64,000 nucleotides of DNA, taken from contig NZ_CP023690.1 in NCBI RefSeq assembly GCF_008704795.1, forward strand, positions 3,234,501 to 3,298,500, in the 5' to 3' direction. The notes beneath the pieces were generated by a model. That model ran no database searches. It was not told the DNA's origin and saw nothing but the letters and a program-made list of their open reading frames with translations. Position numbers and translations under genes: made by a program. Below, piece after piece: positions 9,075-17,695 of this stretch (its first letter is position 1; each line of letters starts with the position of its first letter). The DNA is from Streptomyces spectabilis (lineage in GTDB: Bacteria > Actinomycetota > Actinomycetes > Streptomycetales > Streptomycetaceae).

Positions 9075-12000
9075 TTAGCGGATGCCCACCGCCCTCAGGA
9101 CCTCCTGGGAGACCGACCCGCCCCGGTCGTCCGCCGCGGACCCCCGCAGGGACACCCCGGAGGCGCCCCGCGGCACCCGCAGCTCCCCGTTCCACGAGGA
9201 ACCCTCGCGCCGCAGCGGGACAGCCGTCCACGACGCGCCGTCGTCGTACGACACTTCGAGGCGCGCGGAGCGGATCGTCCCCGGGGCGGTCGCGCCCCGG
9301 ACGTACGAGGCCGTCAGGCCCACCGGCACGGTGCGCCCGGCCCGCACGTCCCCGTACAGGTCGGTGTCGACGTCGAAGCCGAGGTTGAGCACGGGCAGGA
9401 CGGTCTTGCGGTCGGCGGGGGTGCGGGCCGAGCGGACGGTCCACTCGGAGTGGCCCTTGGTGGCGAGCCGCCAGCGGTCGGCGGAGAGCGTGGTGTCGGT
9501 CACGACCTTGTACGTGCGCTCCTCGGGCGCGGCGTCCCAGACGTACACGCCGGAGCTCTGCTTCCGGTCGACCAGCTCGCCGTCGGCGTAGACGGCGGTG
9601 ACCTGCGTCATGGAGTCGTCGTTCCAGACGTCGCCGAAGCCGGTGTGGTCGGGCCCGGAGTCGCCCCAGCCGGGCACGTTGAAGGCCAGGTCGTCGCCGG
9701 TGCGCTCCTGGCCCCAGCCGAGGCCGGTGCCGAGCCAGGGGTGCCAGACGGGCTTGAACCAGTCGAGCCCGGTGCGCTCGCCGCCCCGGTAGCCGACGAG
9801 CCCGCCGCGCTGCTCCAGGGCGGTGGGCCCGGCGTGCGCGGTCTCGTGCCACAGGCGGCCCCTGCCGGAGGCGACGTAGTCGGTGCGCTCGGCGGGGTAC
9901 GCGATCTTCTCCAGGAAGCCGATGCCGACGGGGAAGGTGTCGGTGAGGGAGTAGCGGAACTCCCCGCCGGGTGTGGCCTTGCGCGCGGGCGCGTGGAACT
10001 CGGCCTGCACGACGGCGAGTTCGCGCTTGCCCGGCGCGTAGGTCAGCGGGCGGTCGGGGACCGCGCCGGTGAAGCCGTCCTCCAGGTCGTAGACGTAGGG
10101 CGTGTAGGGGGTGCCGGTCACGGCCACCGTGCGGCCCTCGCGCGCGGCGGCGAGCAGCCGCGCCCCGTCGGCGGCGCCGACCGTGGCGATCGTCAGGGGC
10201 CGGTCCGCGTTGTCGTCCGTGCCGAACCAGGCGTTGAGGCGGCCGGGCACGCCGTCGGTGACGAACAGCGCCTTCGCGCCCGCGGCCTGCGCGGCCTGCG
10301 CGAGCGCGGCGGGCGTGGGCTGCCCTGCCGCGCCGGTGCGGCGCACGACGACGGCCTTGCCGCGCACGTCCTTGCCCGCGTACGCGTCCGGGGTGCCGTC
10401 CCCGGCGTCCACGAGCTTCAGCCGGGCGCGGCCCTCGGTGACCGTGCCACCGGGCTGGGCGACGGCCGCGCCGACGCCCTCGACGTCGAGGACGGGTTTG
10501 CCGAGGCGCCAGACGGTGCGGTACTCGAAGGTGCCCCGGCGGACCTTGGAGGTCGGGGCCGCGAAGACGCTGTCGTACTTGACGGGCACCTGCGCGGCGC
10601 CCTGGTAGGTCGAGCCGTTCGCGGTGCGGCTGACCTCCATGAGCAGTTGCCGGGTCTCGCTGCGGCGCGGGACCTGCGCGGTGACCTCCCGCAGCTTCCG
10701 CGCGTCGAGGGTGATGGTCCGGTCCCGGTCGAGGGCGACCTCGGGCGCGGCGAGGAAGCCGAGGCCGAGCGAGTCGGCGCCGTGGGCGCCGCGCACGTCG
10801 AGGAAGGAGGACAGGGAGTACGCGCCGGGCTTGAGCCGCAGCTTCAGCTCGCCGGAGTCCCCGACCGCCGCCGGGTAGGGGTCCTCGCCCTCGGCCAGCG
10901 GGTGCACCACGACGTCGGCGCCGGTGGGGGCGCCGTCGCGGTCCTTGACCCGCAGCGTGAGCGTGTACCGCTCCTCCTCCTTGACCAGGCCGAACGCGGT
11001 GTGCGCGACGCGCTTGCCGCCGGCGGTCGCGACGATCCGGCCGCTGGTGTTGCCGACGGGCGCGTGCGCGCCGTCGCCGGTGACGGTGGTGGCGGCGGTG
11101 CCGTGCGCGGGCACGGTGAGCTTCTTGTCGGCGAGCGTGACGACGCCCTCGGCGGCTCCCTCCGCGGCGAGGCTCAACTCCACGGGTGCGTCGGAGGTGT
11201 TGGCGTACGTCACCGTCCTGCGCACCGGCTTGTTGTCGTCGTACGGCCATGCGTGGAAGCCGAGGTCGGCGGCGCCGGTCGCGGTCACCTTCGCGCCGAT
11301 CGCGGACGGCACGTCCACACGGCCCGCGCCGAGCGTGTACGCGGACGCGTCGAGCTCGTGCGACGTGGACATCAGGGCGTCCTTGAGCTGCTGCGCGGTC
11401 CAGTCGGGGTGGCGCTCGGCGAGCAGCGCGGCGACGCCCGTGACGTGCGGGGTCGCCATCGACGTACCGCTCATGGCGGTGTAGTCGCCCTGCCCGGGGG
11501 TCAGTCGGGAGCGGGCGGCGAGGATGTCCACGCCCGGCGCGGACAGGTCCGGCTTGAGGGCGCGGTCGCCGTGCCGGGGGCCCTGGCTGGTGAAGTACGC
11601 GGCCTCGTCGGCGGAGTCGACGGCGCCGACGGTGAGCGCGGAGTCGGCGGCGGCGGGCGAGCCGATCGAGGAGGGCGCGCCGGTGTTGCCCGCGGCGACC
11701 ACGAAGAGGGCGCCGGTCTCCTCGGTGAGCGCGTTGACGGCGGCGGCCATCGGGTCGGTGCCGTCGCTCGGCTCGCTCGAACCGAGGCTCATGGACACGA
11801 TCTTGGCGTCCACGTCCTTGGCGGCCCACTCCATCCCGGCGACGATCCCCGACTCGCTGCCGAAGCCCTCGTCGCTGAGCACCTTGCCGACGGCGAGTTC
11901 CGCGCCGGGCGCGACACCCTTCTCCTTGCCGTCGAACGCGGCGCCGCTGCCGCCGACCGTGGAGGTGACGTGGGTGCCGTGGCCGCCGCGGTCGGCGACC

Positions 12001-12815
12001 TCCTGGCCCGGGACGAAGCTCTTCGTCGCGCCCACGCGGCCCTTGAGGTCGGGGTGCGTGGCGTCGACGCCGGTGTCGAGGACGGCGACCTTCACGCCCT
12101 TGCCGGTCAGTCCGGCCTGCCAGGCCTCGGGCGTGCCGATCTGGGCGTTGCTGGCCTCCATGTCCGCCTCGACGCGGCCGTCGAGCCACACCTTCGCGAG
12201 GCCGCCGCCGAGGCCGCGCGGGGCCTTCGCGGCACTGCCGGTGACGCTCCGCCAGAAGGCCGTGCCCGGGGCCGCCTCGACGGCCGCGCCCCGGATGCTG
12301 GGCAGCGGGCGGACCTCACGGGTGCCGCGGGGCGCCTCGCGGGCCGCGCGGGCGTTCTTGTACGTGACGATGAGCGGGAGGGCGTCGCGCCCGCCCCGCT
12401 CGCCCTTCGCGTCGCGGCGGACACCGGCGCCTTGGCGCAGCAGCTCCGTCACGTCGAAGAGGCGCTCGTCCAGGACGCCGGCGCGCAGGTACGGGAGGGC
12501 CTCGTCCGGTACGACGGTGACGCGGCCGTCGACGACGCTCGTGCGCACGGTGCCGTTCGCGCCGCGCGGGCGGTCCACGGCGACGGTCTGCTTGCCGCCG
12601 CCGAGCCGGGTGACGGTCACCTTGTCGCCGGTGACGAGGGTGACGGTGGCGGTGGACTGCCGTGTGTGCGCGGCCTGTTGGGACGTACGGGTCTCGGGTC
12701 CTGGCGCGGCCGTCGCGGTGAGCCCCACGGGCAGCAGGGTGAGGGCGAGCCCGGCGGGCAGGAGTCTGCGGCGGGCGTATCGGGGGCGACGGGCTTGCCG
12801 GGGTCTCGGTGTCAA
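9075..12815 (-). CDS. Secreted S8-family serine peptidase (subtilisin-like, multidomain)
   Basis: 1246 residues. Signal peptide at 1-37 with a twin-Arg-rich n-region and ATAAPGP cleavage region. The catalytic triad is visible: Asp247 in VAVLDTGVD, His279 in GGHGTHVTS and Ser452 in GTSMATPH. Residues about 38-200 form the pro-region; behind the peptidase domain come beta-rich modules, including a PA-like segment (about 790-880) and C-terminal Ig-like strands. The start is TTG 12815: AGAGAGG lies 6 nt upstream and a good signal peptide follows, while the longer open frame upstream is not protein-like. It is exported and presumably digests extracellular protein. The gene diverges from the Trypco1 gene at 13034. 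Confidence 0.9.
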   Translation of the reverse strand: MTPRPRQARRPRYARRRLLPAGLALTLLPVGLTATAAPGPETRTSQQAAHTRQSTATVTLVTGDKVTVTRLGGGKQTVAVDRPRGANGTVRTSVVDGRVTVVPDEALPYLRAGVLDERLFDVTELLRQGAGVRRDAKGERGGRDALPLIVTYKNARAAREAPRGTREVRPLPSIRGAAVEAAPGTAFWRSVTGSAAKAPRGLGGGLAKVWLDGRVEADMEASNAQIGTPEAWQAGLTGKGVKVAVLDTGVDATHPDLKGRVGATKSFVPGQEVADRGGHGTHVTSTVGGSGAAFDGKEKGVAPGAELAVGKVLSDEGFGSESGIVAGMEWAAKDVDAKIVSMSLGSSEPSDGTDPMAAAVNALTEETGALFVVAAGNTGAPSSIGSPAAADSALTVGAVDSADEAAYFTSQGPRHGDRALKPDLSAPGVDILAARSRLTPGQGDYTAMSGTSMATPHVTGVAALLAERHPDWTAQQLKDALMSTSHELDASAYTLGAGRVDVPSAIGAKVTATGAADLGFHAWPYDDNKPVRRTVTYANTSDAPVELSLAAEGAAEGVVTLADKKLTVPAHGTAATTVTGDGAHAPVGNTSGRIVATAGGKRVAHTAFGLVKEEERYTLTLRVKDRDGAPTGADVVVHPLAEGEDPYPAAVGDSGELKLRLKPGAYSLSSFLDVRGAHGADSLGLGFLAAPEVALDRDRTITLDARKLREVTAQVPRRSETRQLLMEVSRTANGSTYQGAAQVPVKYDSVFAAPTSKVRRGTFEYRTVWRLGKPVLDVEGVGAAVAQPGGTVTEGRARLKLVDAGDGTPDAYAGKDVRGKAVVVRRTGAAGQPTPAALAQAAQAAGAKALFVTDGVPGRLNAWFGTDDNADRPLTIATVGAADGARLLAAAREGRTVAVTGTPYTPYVYDLEDGFTGAVPDRPLTYAPGKRELAVVQAEFHAPARKATPGGEFRYSLTDTFPVGIGFLEKIAYPAERTDYVASGRGRLWHETAHAGPTALEQRGGLVGYRGGERTGLDWFKPVWHPWLGTGLGWGQERTGDDLAFNVPGWGDSGPDHTGFGDVWNDDSMTQVTAVYADGELVDRKQSSGVYVWDAAPEERTYKVVTDTTLSADRWRLATKGHSEWTVRSARTPADRKTVLPVLNLGFDVDTDLYGDVRAGRTVPVGLTASYVRGATAPGTIRSARLEVSYDDGASWTAVPLRREGSSWNGELRVPRGASGVSLRGSAADDRGGSVSQEVLRAVGIR

Positions 12816-13033
12816 GGCGGCCTCTCTTCGTCGGCACCACGGGCGGGTGACGCCCGGGGCACGGGGCCCGCGGACGCTGCGGCAAGTGTCAGTCCGCTTG
12901 TGTTGCGGGAGAGTTGCGCGGTACTGGCGGGAAGCTGCCAGGGCGGCTTTCCGCCAGCGGGGCCGTCGGTCAGAATGTGGGCTCACGGACGGAACGGCGG
13001 GCCGCGGCGGGCCCGTGTGACGACGGGGGCGGC

Positions 13034-13393
13034 ATGGACGGCGGTCTGGTCGAGTACACGACGGACAGCGGCGCGCGCGTGGTCGTGGCCCTCGACCCCG
13101 ACGACCTGGACGGCGTCCGGCTCGTCTCGCGCGGCGACGGGCCCGCCCGGGCCGCCCGCACCTTCGAGGCCACCCTGGACAGCGCGCGTGCGGCCGCCGA
13201 GTCGGCGCTCCGGGTGTTCCGCGACGGCACGCTGAGGCCGGACACGGTGGAGATCGAGTTCGGGGTGCGGATGACGGCCGAGGCCGGGGCCGTGCTCGTG
13301 AAGGGCTCCGCCGAGGGGCACTTGCTGGTCCGGCTCTCCTGGTCACCGGAGAAGGACCGCCCGCACGCGGGGGACTCCGCCGACACCTCATGA
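13034..13393 (+). CDS. Trypsin-co-occurring domain protein (Trypco1, CU044_2847 family)
   Basis: 119 residues. The segment RTFEATLDSARAAAES followed by VEIEFGVRMTAEAGAVLVKG and a final strand LLVRLSW is the Trypco1 pattern. This small domain is usually encoded beside trypsin-like peptidases in conflict- or signalling-type loci; its role is unknown. Here the near neighbour is a divergent subtilisin-type peptidase instead. The ATG at 13034 was chosen because the family starts with this short strand. The protein has no membrane segment. Confidence 0.75.
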   Translation: MDGGLVEYTTDSGARVVVALDPDDLDGVRLVSRGDGPARAARTFEATLDSARAAAESALRVFRDGTLRPDTVEIEFGVRMTAEAGAVLVKGSAEGHLLVRLSWSPEKDRPHAGDSADTS

Positions 13394-13503
13394 GCAGCGC
13401 GTCCTGACCCGCCCGTACGTCGTACGGCACAGCCTCAGGGCGCCGGCCGCCTCGGCCTTCCCGCACGGCGAGGACCTGGACGCCGTGCGCGGCCGTTGAG
13501 TGG

Positions 13504-14898
13504 TCAGGCCTGCGGGGCGCGGGCGTCGTAGTGGAGGAAGGCGCGCCAGCGCAGGACCAGGAGGCCTACCGCGAGGACGCACGCCGCGCCGCCGCCGACG
13601 ATCGCCACCCGGGGCGACGTCAGGTCGCCGATCGTGCCCGCCAGGAAGTCGCCGAGGCGGGGGCCGCCCGCCACCACCACGATGAACACGCCCTGCAGCC
13701 GCCCCCTCATCTCGTCGGGCGTGGCCGCCTGGAGCATGGTGCTGCGGAACACCATGGAGATGGTGTCGGCGGCGCCCGCGAGGGCGAGGAAGACGACCCC
13801 GAGCCAGAGGTCGCGGGTGAGGCCGAAGACGGCGACGGCCGTGCCCCAGGCCGCCACCGAGAGCGCGATCGCGAACCCGTGGTGGTGGACGCGGCCGAGC
13901 CAGCCGGAGAACACGCTGCCGAGCAGCGCGCCCACGGCGGGCGCCGCCGCGAGCAGGCCCGCCGTCCTGGCGTCGCCGCCGTACCAGACGACGGCGATGG
14001 CGGGGAACAGCGCGCGGGGGTGGGCGAGCACCATCGCGCACATGTCGGTGAAGAACGTCATGCGCAGATTGGGGCGGGTGGCGAGGAACCGCAGGCCGTC
14101 GGCGACGGAGGCCCGGCGCCGCTTGCCGCCGTCCGCCGCCGCGCCGCCGCCCGCGGCACGGTCGGTGCCGCCGTCGCCGGGGAGCATCGACGGCAGCCGC
14201 CACATCGCGTACAGCGCGGCCGTGAAGGCGACGGCGTCGATGGCGTACGCCGCCTGGTAGCCCCACAGGCCGACGATGAGGCCGCCCAGCATGGGGCCGA
14301 CGGTCGTGCCGGACGTGGTGGTGAGGGAGGTGAGGGCGTTGGCGGCGGGCAGCTGCTCGGGCGGGAGCAGCCGGGGGATCATCGCGGTGCGGGCGGGCGA
14401 GTTGAGGGCGCCGCACGTCGCCTGGAGCGCGACCACGGTGTACAGGAACCACACGTGGTGGAAGCCCGCGAACGCCGCCGCCGCGAGGACCACCGACAGG
14501 CCGCACAGGCCCGCGGCCGAGTACAGGCCGAGCTTGCGGCGGTCCACGGTGTCCGCGATCGCGCCCCCGTACAGGCCGAAGACGACGAGCGGGACGAGCG
14601 AGCAGAGGCCGACGAGGCCGACCGAGAAGCTGGAGCCGGTGATGTCGTACACCTGGAGGGAGACCGCGAGGGCGGTCATCGCCTGGCCGATCCAGGAGAC
14701 GGTGTTGCCCACCCACAGGCGCCGGTAGTCGGCGGAGGTCCGCAGCGGGGTCAGATCGGCGAGGATGCGGCGCTTGGGCGGCGGGGCCGCGGGCTGTTCC
14801 GGCCGCTGAGGCCGCTCCGTGGCGGGTGCGCCGGGCCTCGGCCCGGGTATGCCGGAGCCCTCGCCGTCAGTCGCGTCGTCCGTCTTCGCTCGTGTCAC
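13504..14898 (-). CDS. MFS transporter
   Basis: 464 residues with twelve predicted helices. The loop GGAIADTVDRRKLGL between helices 2 and 3 is the MFS signature A, and NSPARTAMIPRLLPPEQL (helices 4-5) matches the MFS_3/EntS-like group. The first 55 residues are a Pro-rich cytoplasmic tail. GTG 14898 was chosen; it is the last start before the charged tail and no good ribosome site is seen. Substrate unknown. It ends convergently with the Trypco1 gene. Confidence 0.8.
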   Translation of the reverse strand: MTRAKTDDATDGEGSGIPGPRPGAPATERPQRPEQPAAPPPKRRILADLTPLRTSADYRRLWVGNTVSWIGQAMTALAVSLQVYDITGSSFSVGLVGLCSLVPLVVFGLYGGAIADTVDRRKLGLYSAAGLCGLSVVLAAAAFAGFHHVWFLYTVVALQATCGALNSPARTAMIPRLLPPEQLPAANALTSLTTTSGTTVGPMLGGLIVGLWGYQAAYAIDAVAFTAALYAMWRLPSMLPGDGGTDRAAGGGAAADGGKRRRASVADGLRFLATRPNLRMTFFTDMCAMVLAHPRALFPAIAVVWYGGDARTAGLLAAAPAVGALLGSVFSGWLGRVHHHGFAIALSVAAWGTAVAVFGLTRDLWLGVVFLALAGAADTISMVFRSTMLQAATPDEMRGRLQGVFIVVVAGGPRLGDFLAGTIGDLTSPRVAIVGGGAACVLAVGLLVLRWRAFLHYDARAPQA

Positions 14899-15101
14899 AC
14901 GGGATGGTAACCGGCCCCCTCCGGCAGTGAGGAAGCGTTTTTTCGCGGGGCGGCGGCCGGCTGTCCCGGCGGCAGGACCACCCGCGCGGCCGCACCCCGC
15001 CCGGCCCACCCCGGCGTGCGACACGCCCGGGGCCCCCACAGGATGCGAGGAGCAAGGCCCACCAGCCGGTGGGCCCACGCGTGCTCTCGGGAGGATCCGC
15101 C

Positions 15102-16139
15102 GTGACCGTCAGTCTGGAACAGCTGCGCCGCTGTCATATCGGCGTCGACCTGGGAGCGGCCCGCACGCGCGTGTTCGTGAAGGGGGCCGGGCTCGTCGTG
15201 GACGAGCCGAGCGTGGCCGCCGTGAACACGCGGACGGGCGCGCTCATCGCGGTCGGCCAGTTCGCGGAGCAGATGACGGGACGCACCCCCGCCTACATCC
15301 GCGTCGTACGCCCCGTGTCCGGCGGCACGGTCGTCGACATCCAGATGGCCCAGCGCATGCTGCGCAGCCTGCTCGGCGAGAAGCTGCGCCGCACCCTGCG
15401 CCGCAAGCCCCGCCTGCGCGCGGCCGCCTGCACCCCGCACGACGCGGACCCGCTGGCGCAGCGCGCCACCGTCGAGACCCTCGTGGGCCTGGGCGCGCGG
15501 CGCGTGGAGCTGGTGGACACGCTCATCGCGGCGGCGGTGGGCTGCGGCCTTCCGGTGGAACGCGCGGAAGCGACCATGATCATGGTGTGCGGCGCCGCGA
15601 CCACGCAGGTCGCGGTCCTCTCCCTCGGCTCCATCGTGACGGCCGAGCGGATCCCGGTGGGCGGCGAGGCCATCGACCACGCGATCGTGCAGCACCTGCG
15701 CCACCAGCACGAGCTGATGCTGCCCTCGCAGTCGGTACGCCCCCTGCAACTCGCCCTCAGCGGCAACGGCCTGACCCCGCACGGCCCCGAGTCCACCGAG
15801 ATCCACGGCAGGGACGTGGCGACGGGCCTGGCCCGCTCCGTCCAGGTCGACACGGCCGCCGTCCGCGACGCCATCCACACCCCGCTCACCGCCGTGCTCG
15901 ACGGCATCGGCAAGGTGCTGCGCGACTGCCCGCCGGACCTCGTGGCCGACCTCGCCGACCGGGGCATCATGATGGTCGGCGGCAGCGCGCTGCTCCCCGG
16001 CCTCGACCAGATGCTGCGGAACGCCACGGGCATGCCGGTGCACATCGCGGAACGACCCGACGTGTGCGCGGTGCTCGGCCTCGGTGCCATGCTGGAGGGC
16101 AAGATCCAGCCGCTGGTCCTCGCCCCGCTGACAGGCTGA
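15102..16139 (+). CDS. MreB-like (actin-fold) rod-shape-determining protein
   Basis: 345 residues. The N terminus GVDLGAARTRVFVKGAGLVVDEPSVAAV is the phosphate-1 loop of MreB; VIRPVSGG-type (VVRPVSGGTVVDIQMA), ELVDTLIAAAVG and GIMMVGGSALLPGL are the other actin-fold motifs. Two motifs are weaker than in canonical MreB (CGAATTQVAVLS in place of DIGGGTTDIAV), so this is a divergent paralogue of the kind Streptomyces keeps beside true MreB and Mbl. GTG 15102 has GGGAGGA 8 nt upstream. It lies 40 nt before the GAF protein gene. Confidence 0.8.
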   Translation: MTVSLEQLRRCHIGVDLGAARTRVFVKGAGLVVDEPSVAAVNTRTGALIAVGQFAEQMTGRTPAYIRVVRPVSGGTVVDIQMAQRMLRSLLGEKLRRTLRRKPRLRAAACTPHDADPLAQRATVETLVGLGARRVELVDTLIAAAVGCGLPVERAEATMIMVCGAATTQVAVLSLGSIVTAERIPVGGEAIDHAIVQHLRHQHELMLPSQSVRPLQLALSGNGLTPHGPESTEIHGRDVATGLARSVQVDTAAVRDAIHTPLTAVLDGIGKVLRDCPPDLVADLADRGIMMVGGSALLPGLDQMLRNATGMPVHIAERPDVCAVLGLGAMLEGKIQPLVLAPLTG

Positions 16140-16179
16140 CGAGGGCCCCGCCCACCTCGTACGGGAGTACGCCGCCGCC

Positions 16180-17649
16180 ATGACCGAGGACGTCGTCAGC
16201 GGAGCACCGCTGCCCCTGCCGCTGCTCCTGGACGCGGTCCTCGGCGTCGGCACGGAGCTGTCCCTGCGGCCCACGCTCCAGCACATCGTGGACAGCGCCG
16301 CCGCGCTGACCGGGGCCCGGCACGTCGCCCTGCGGGTCTCGGCGGCGGCGGGCGGGCGGCCGGAGTGCTTCACGGCGGGCGCGGAGCCCTCGGCCGCGGG
16401 CGACGGGGACGCCGCCCTGAGCATGCCCATCCACGTCCAGGACGAGGAGTTCGGCCGGCTCCACCTCACGCACCTGCCGGGCGGCGTCTTCACGGACGAG
16501 GACCGGGGCATGCTGCGGGTCCTCGCGAGCCAGGCGGGCATCGCGATCGGCAACGCGCGCCTTTACGAGACCGCCCGCCAGCGCGAGCGCTGGATCGAGG
16601 GCGCGGCGGCCGTCACCACGGCCCTCCTCACCGGGGAGGCCGCGCCCGACGCCCTGATGACGGTGGCTCAGCAGGCCCGGCTCCTGGCGGGCGCGGCGGC
16701 GGGCGTCGTCCTCCAGCCGACGGACGAGGGCGGCATGCGGATCGTCGCGGCGGCGACCTCCGGCGACGCCGGGCCGGGCTACCGGCGCCACCCCGCAGCG
16801 GCCGCGCAGAACGACCTCATGGGGACCACCATCGAGCCCGGCAGCGCGGTCCTCGAACAACTCCTCGGCGGGCAGCCGGTGTTCATCGAGGACTCCGCGA
16901 CCGACCCGCGGATGACGACCCGGGTGCGGTCCCGGTTCGGGCCGAGCATGATGCTGCCGCTGCAGGCGGGCGGCCGTCTCATCGGTACGCTCGCGCTGCC
17001 GCGCCGCCGCGGCGACCTCCCGTACACGGCGGTGGAGCGGCTGCTCGCCACCCAGTTCGCCTCGCAGGCCGCGCTCGCCCTCGTGCTCGCCGACGCGCAG
17101 CAGTCCCGGCAGCGGCTCGCCGTGTTCGAGGACCGCGACCGCATCGCCCGCGACCTGCACGACCTCGTCGTCCAACGGCTCTTCGCGACCGGCATGATGC
17201 TGGAGTCGACGCGCCGCAGGGCCGCCTCGGGGCCCGAGCAGTCGGCGCTCGACCAGGCCGTGGACGAGCTGGAGTCCACCATCCAGGAAGTGCGGACGGC
17301 GATCTTCGCCCTTCAGCAGCCGCCCGCCGACGCGCCGACCACGTTCCGGGGCAAGGTGCTCAAGGAGACGGCCGGGGCGGGCGCGGTGCTCGGGGTGCAG
17401 CCGTCGGTGCACTTCACCGGGGCGGTGGACGCGCGGGTCACGGAGCCCGCGGCGGGGCGGCTCCTCGCCGCGCTGCGCCGGGCGCTCGCCGCGGCGTCGC
17501 GGCGGCCCGGGGTGGCGCGGGTGGAGGTGACGGTGGAGGCGGGGTTCCTGCCGGACGGGCGGGCGGGGGTGCGGCTCGTCGTCTTCGACGACGGGGAGAC
17601 GGACGCCTCCGGCGAGGGCACCACGGTCACCTGGCAGGCCCCGCTGTAG
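16180..17649 (+). CDS. GAF-domain protein with degenerate histidine-kinase module
   Basis: 489 residues: two GAF-like domains (about 20-150 and 175-305), then a HisKA_3-type dimerisation helix with the phospho-acceptor His327 in IARDLHDLVVQRLF. The DevS-type ATPase domain should follow, but the N box is RRALAAASRRPG (Asn lost), the D box survives as VFDDGETD, and the G2 box is missing; the chain ends 15 residues later. It therefore probably cannot bind ATP normally. It may be phosphorylated in trans or act as a sensor only. It shares direction with the MreB-like gene; no response regulator is adjacent. Confidence 0.8.
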   Translation: MTEDVVSGAPLPLPLLLDAVLGVGTELSLRPTLQHIVDSAAALTGARHVALRVSAAAGGRPECFTAGAEPSAAGDGDAALSMPIHVQDEEFGRLHLTHLPGGVFTDEDRGMLRVLASQAGIAIGNARLYETARQRERWIEGAAAVTTALLTGEAAPDALMTVAQQARLLAGAAAGVVLQPTDEGGMRIVAAATSGDAGPGYRRHPAAAAQNDLMGTTIEPGSAVLEQLLGGQPVFIEDSATDPRMTTRVRSRFGPSMMLPLQAGGRLIGTLALPRRRGDLPYTAVERLLATQFASQAALALVLADAQQSRQRLAVFEDRDRIARDLHDLVVQRLFATGMMLESTRRRAASGPEQSALDQAVDELESTIQEVRTAIFALQQPPADAPTTFRGKVLKETAGAGAVLGVQPSVHFTGAVDARVTEPAAGRLLAALRRALAAASRRPGVARVEVTVEAGFLPDGRAGVRLVVFDDGETDASGEGTTVTWQAPL

Positions 17650-17695
17650 CCGGACCCCCGCAGCTCCCCCCGCCCCCCGTCCTCGTCGGCTCGGC

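Noticed and set aside
12816..13466. Upstream extension of the subtilisin frame
   Set aside because: The extension lacks protein character and would bury the signal peptide; TTG 12815 has a good ribosome site.
13401..13499. A functional small gene after the Trypco1 gene
   Set aside because: There is no in-frame start codon, so it is reported only as a possible remnant.
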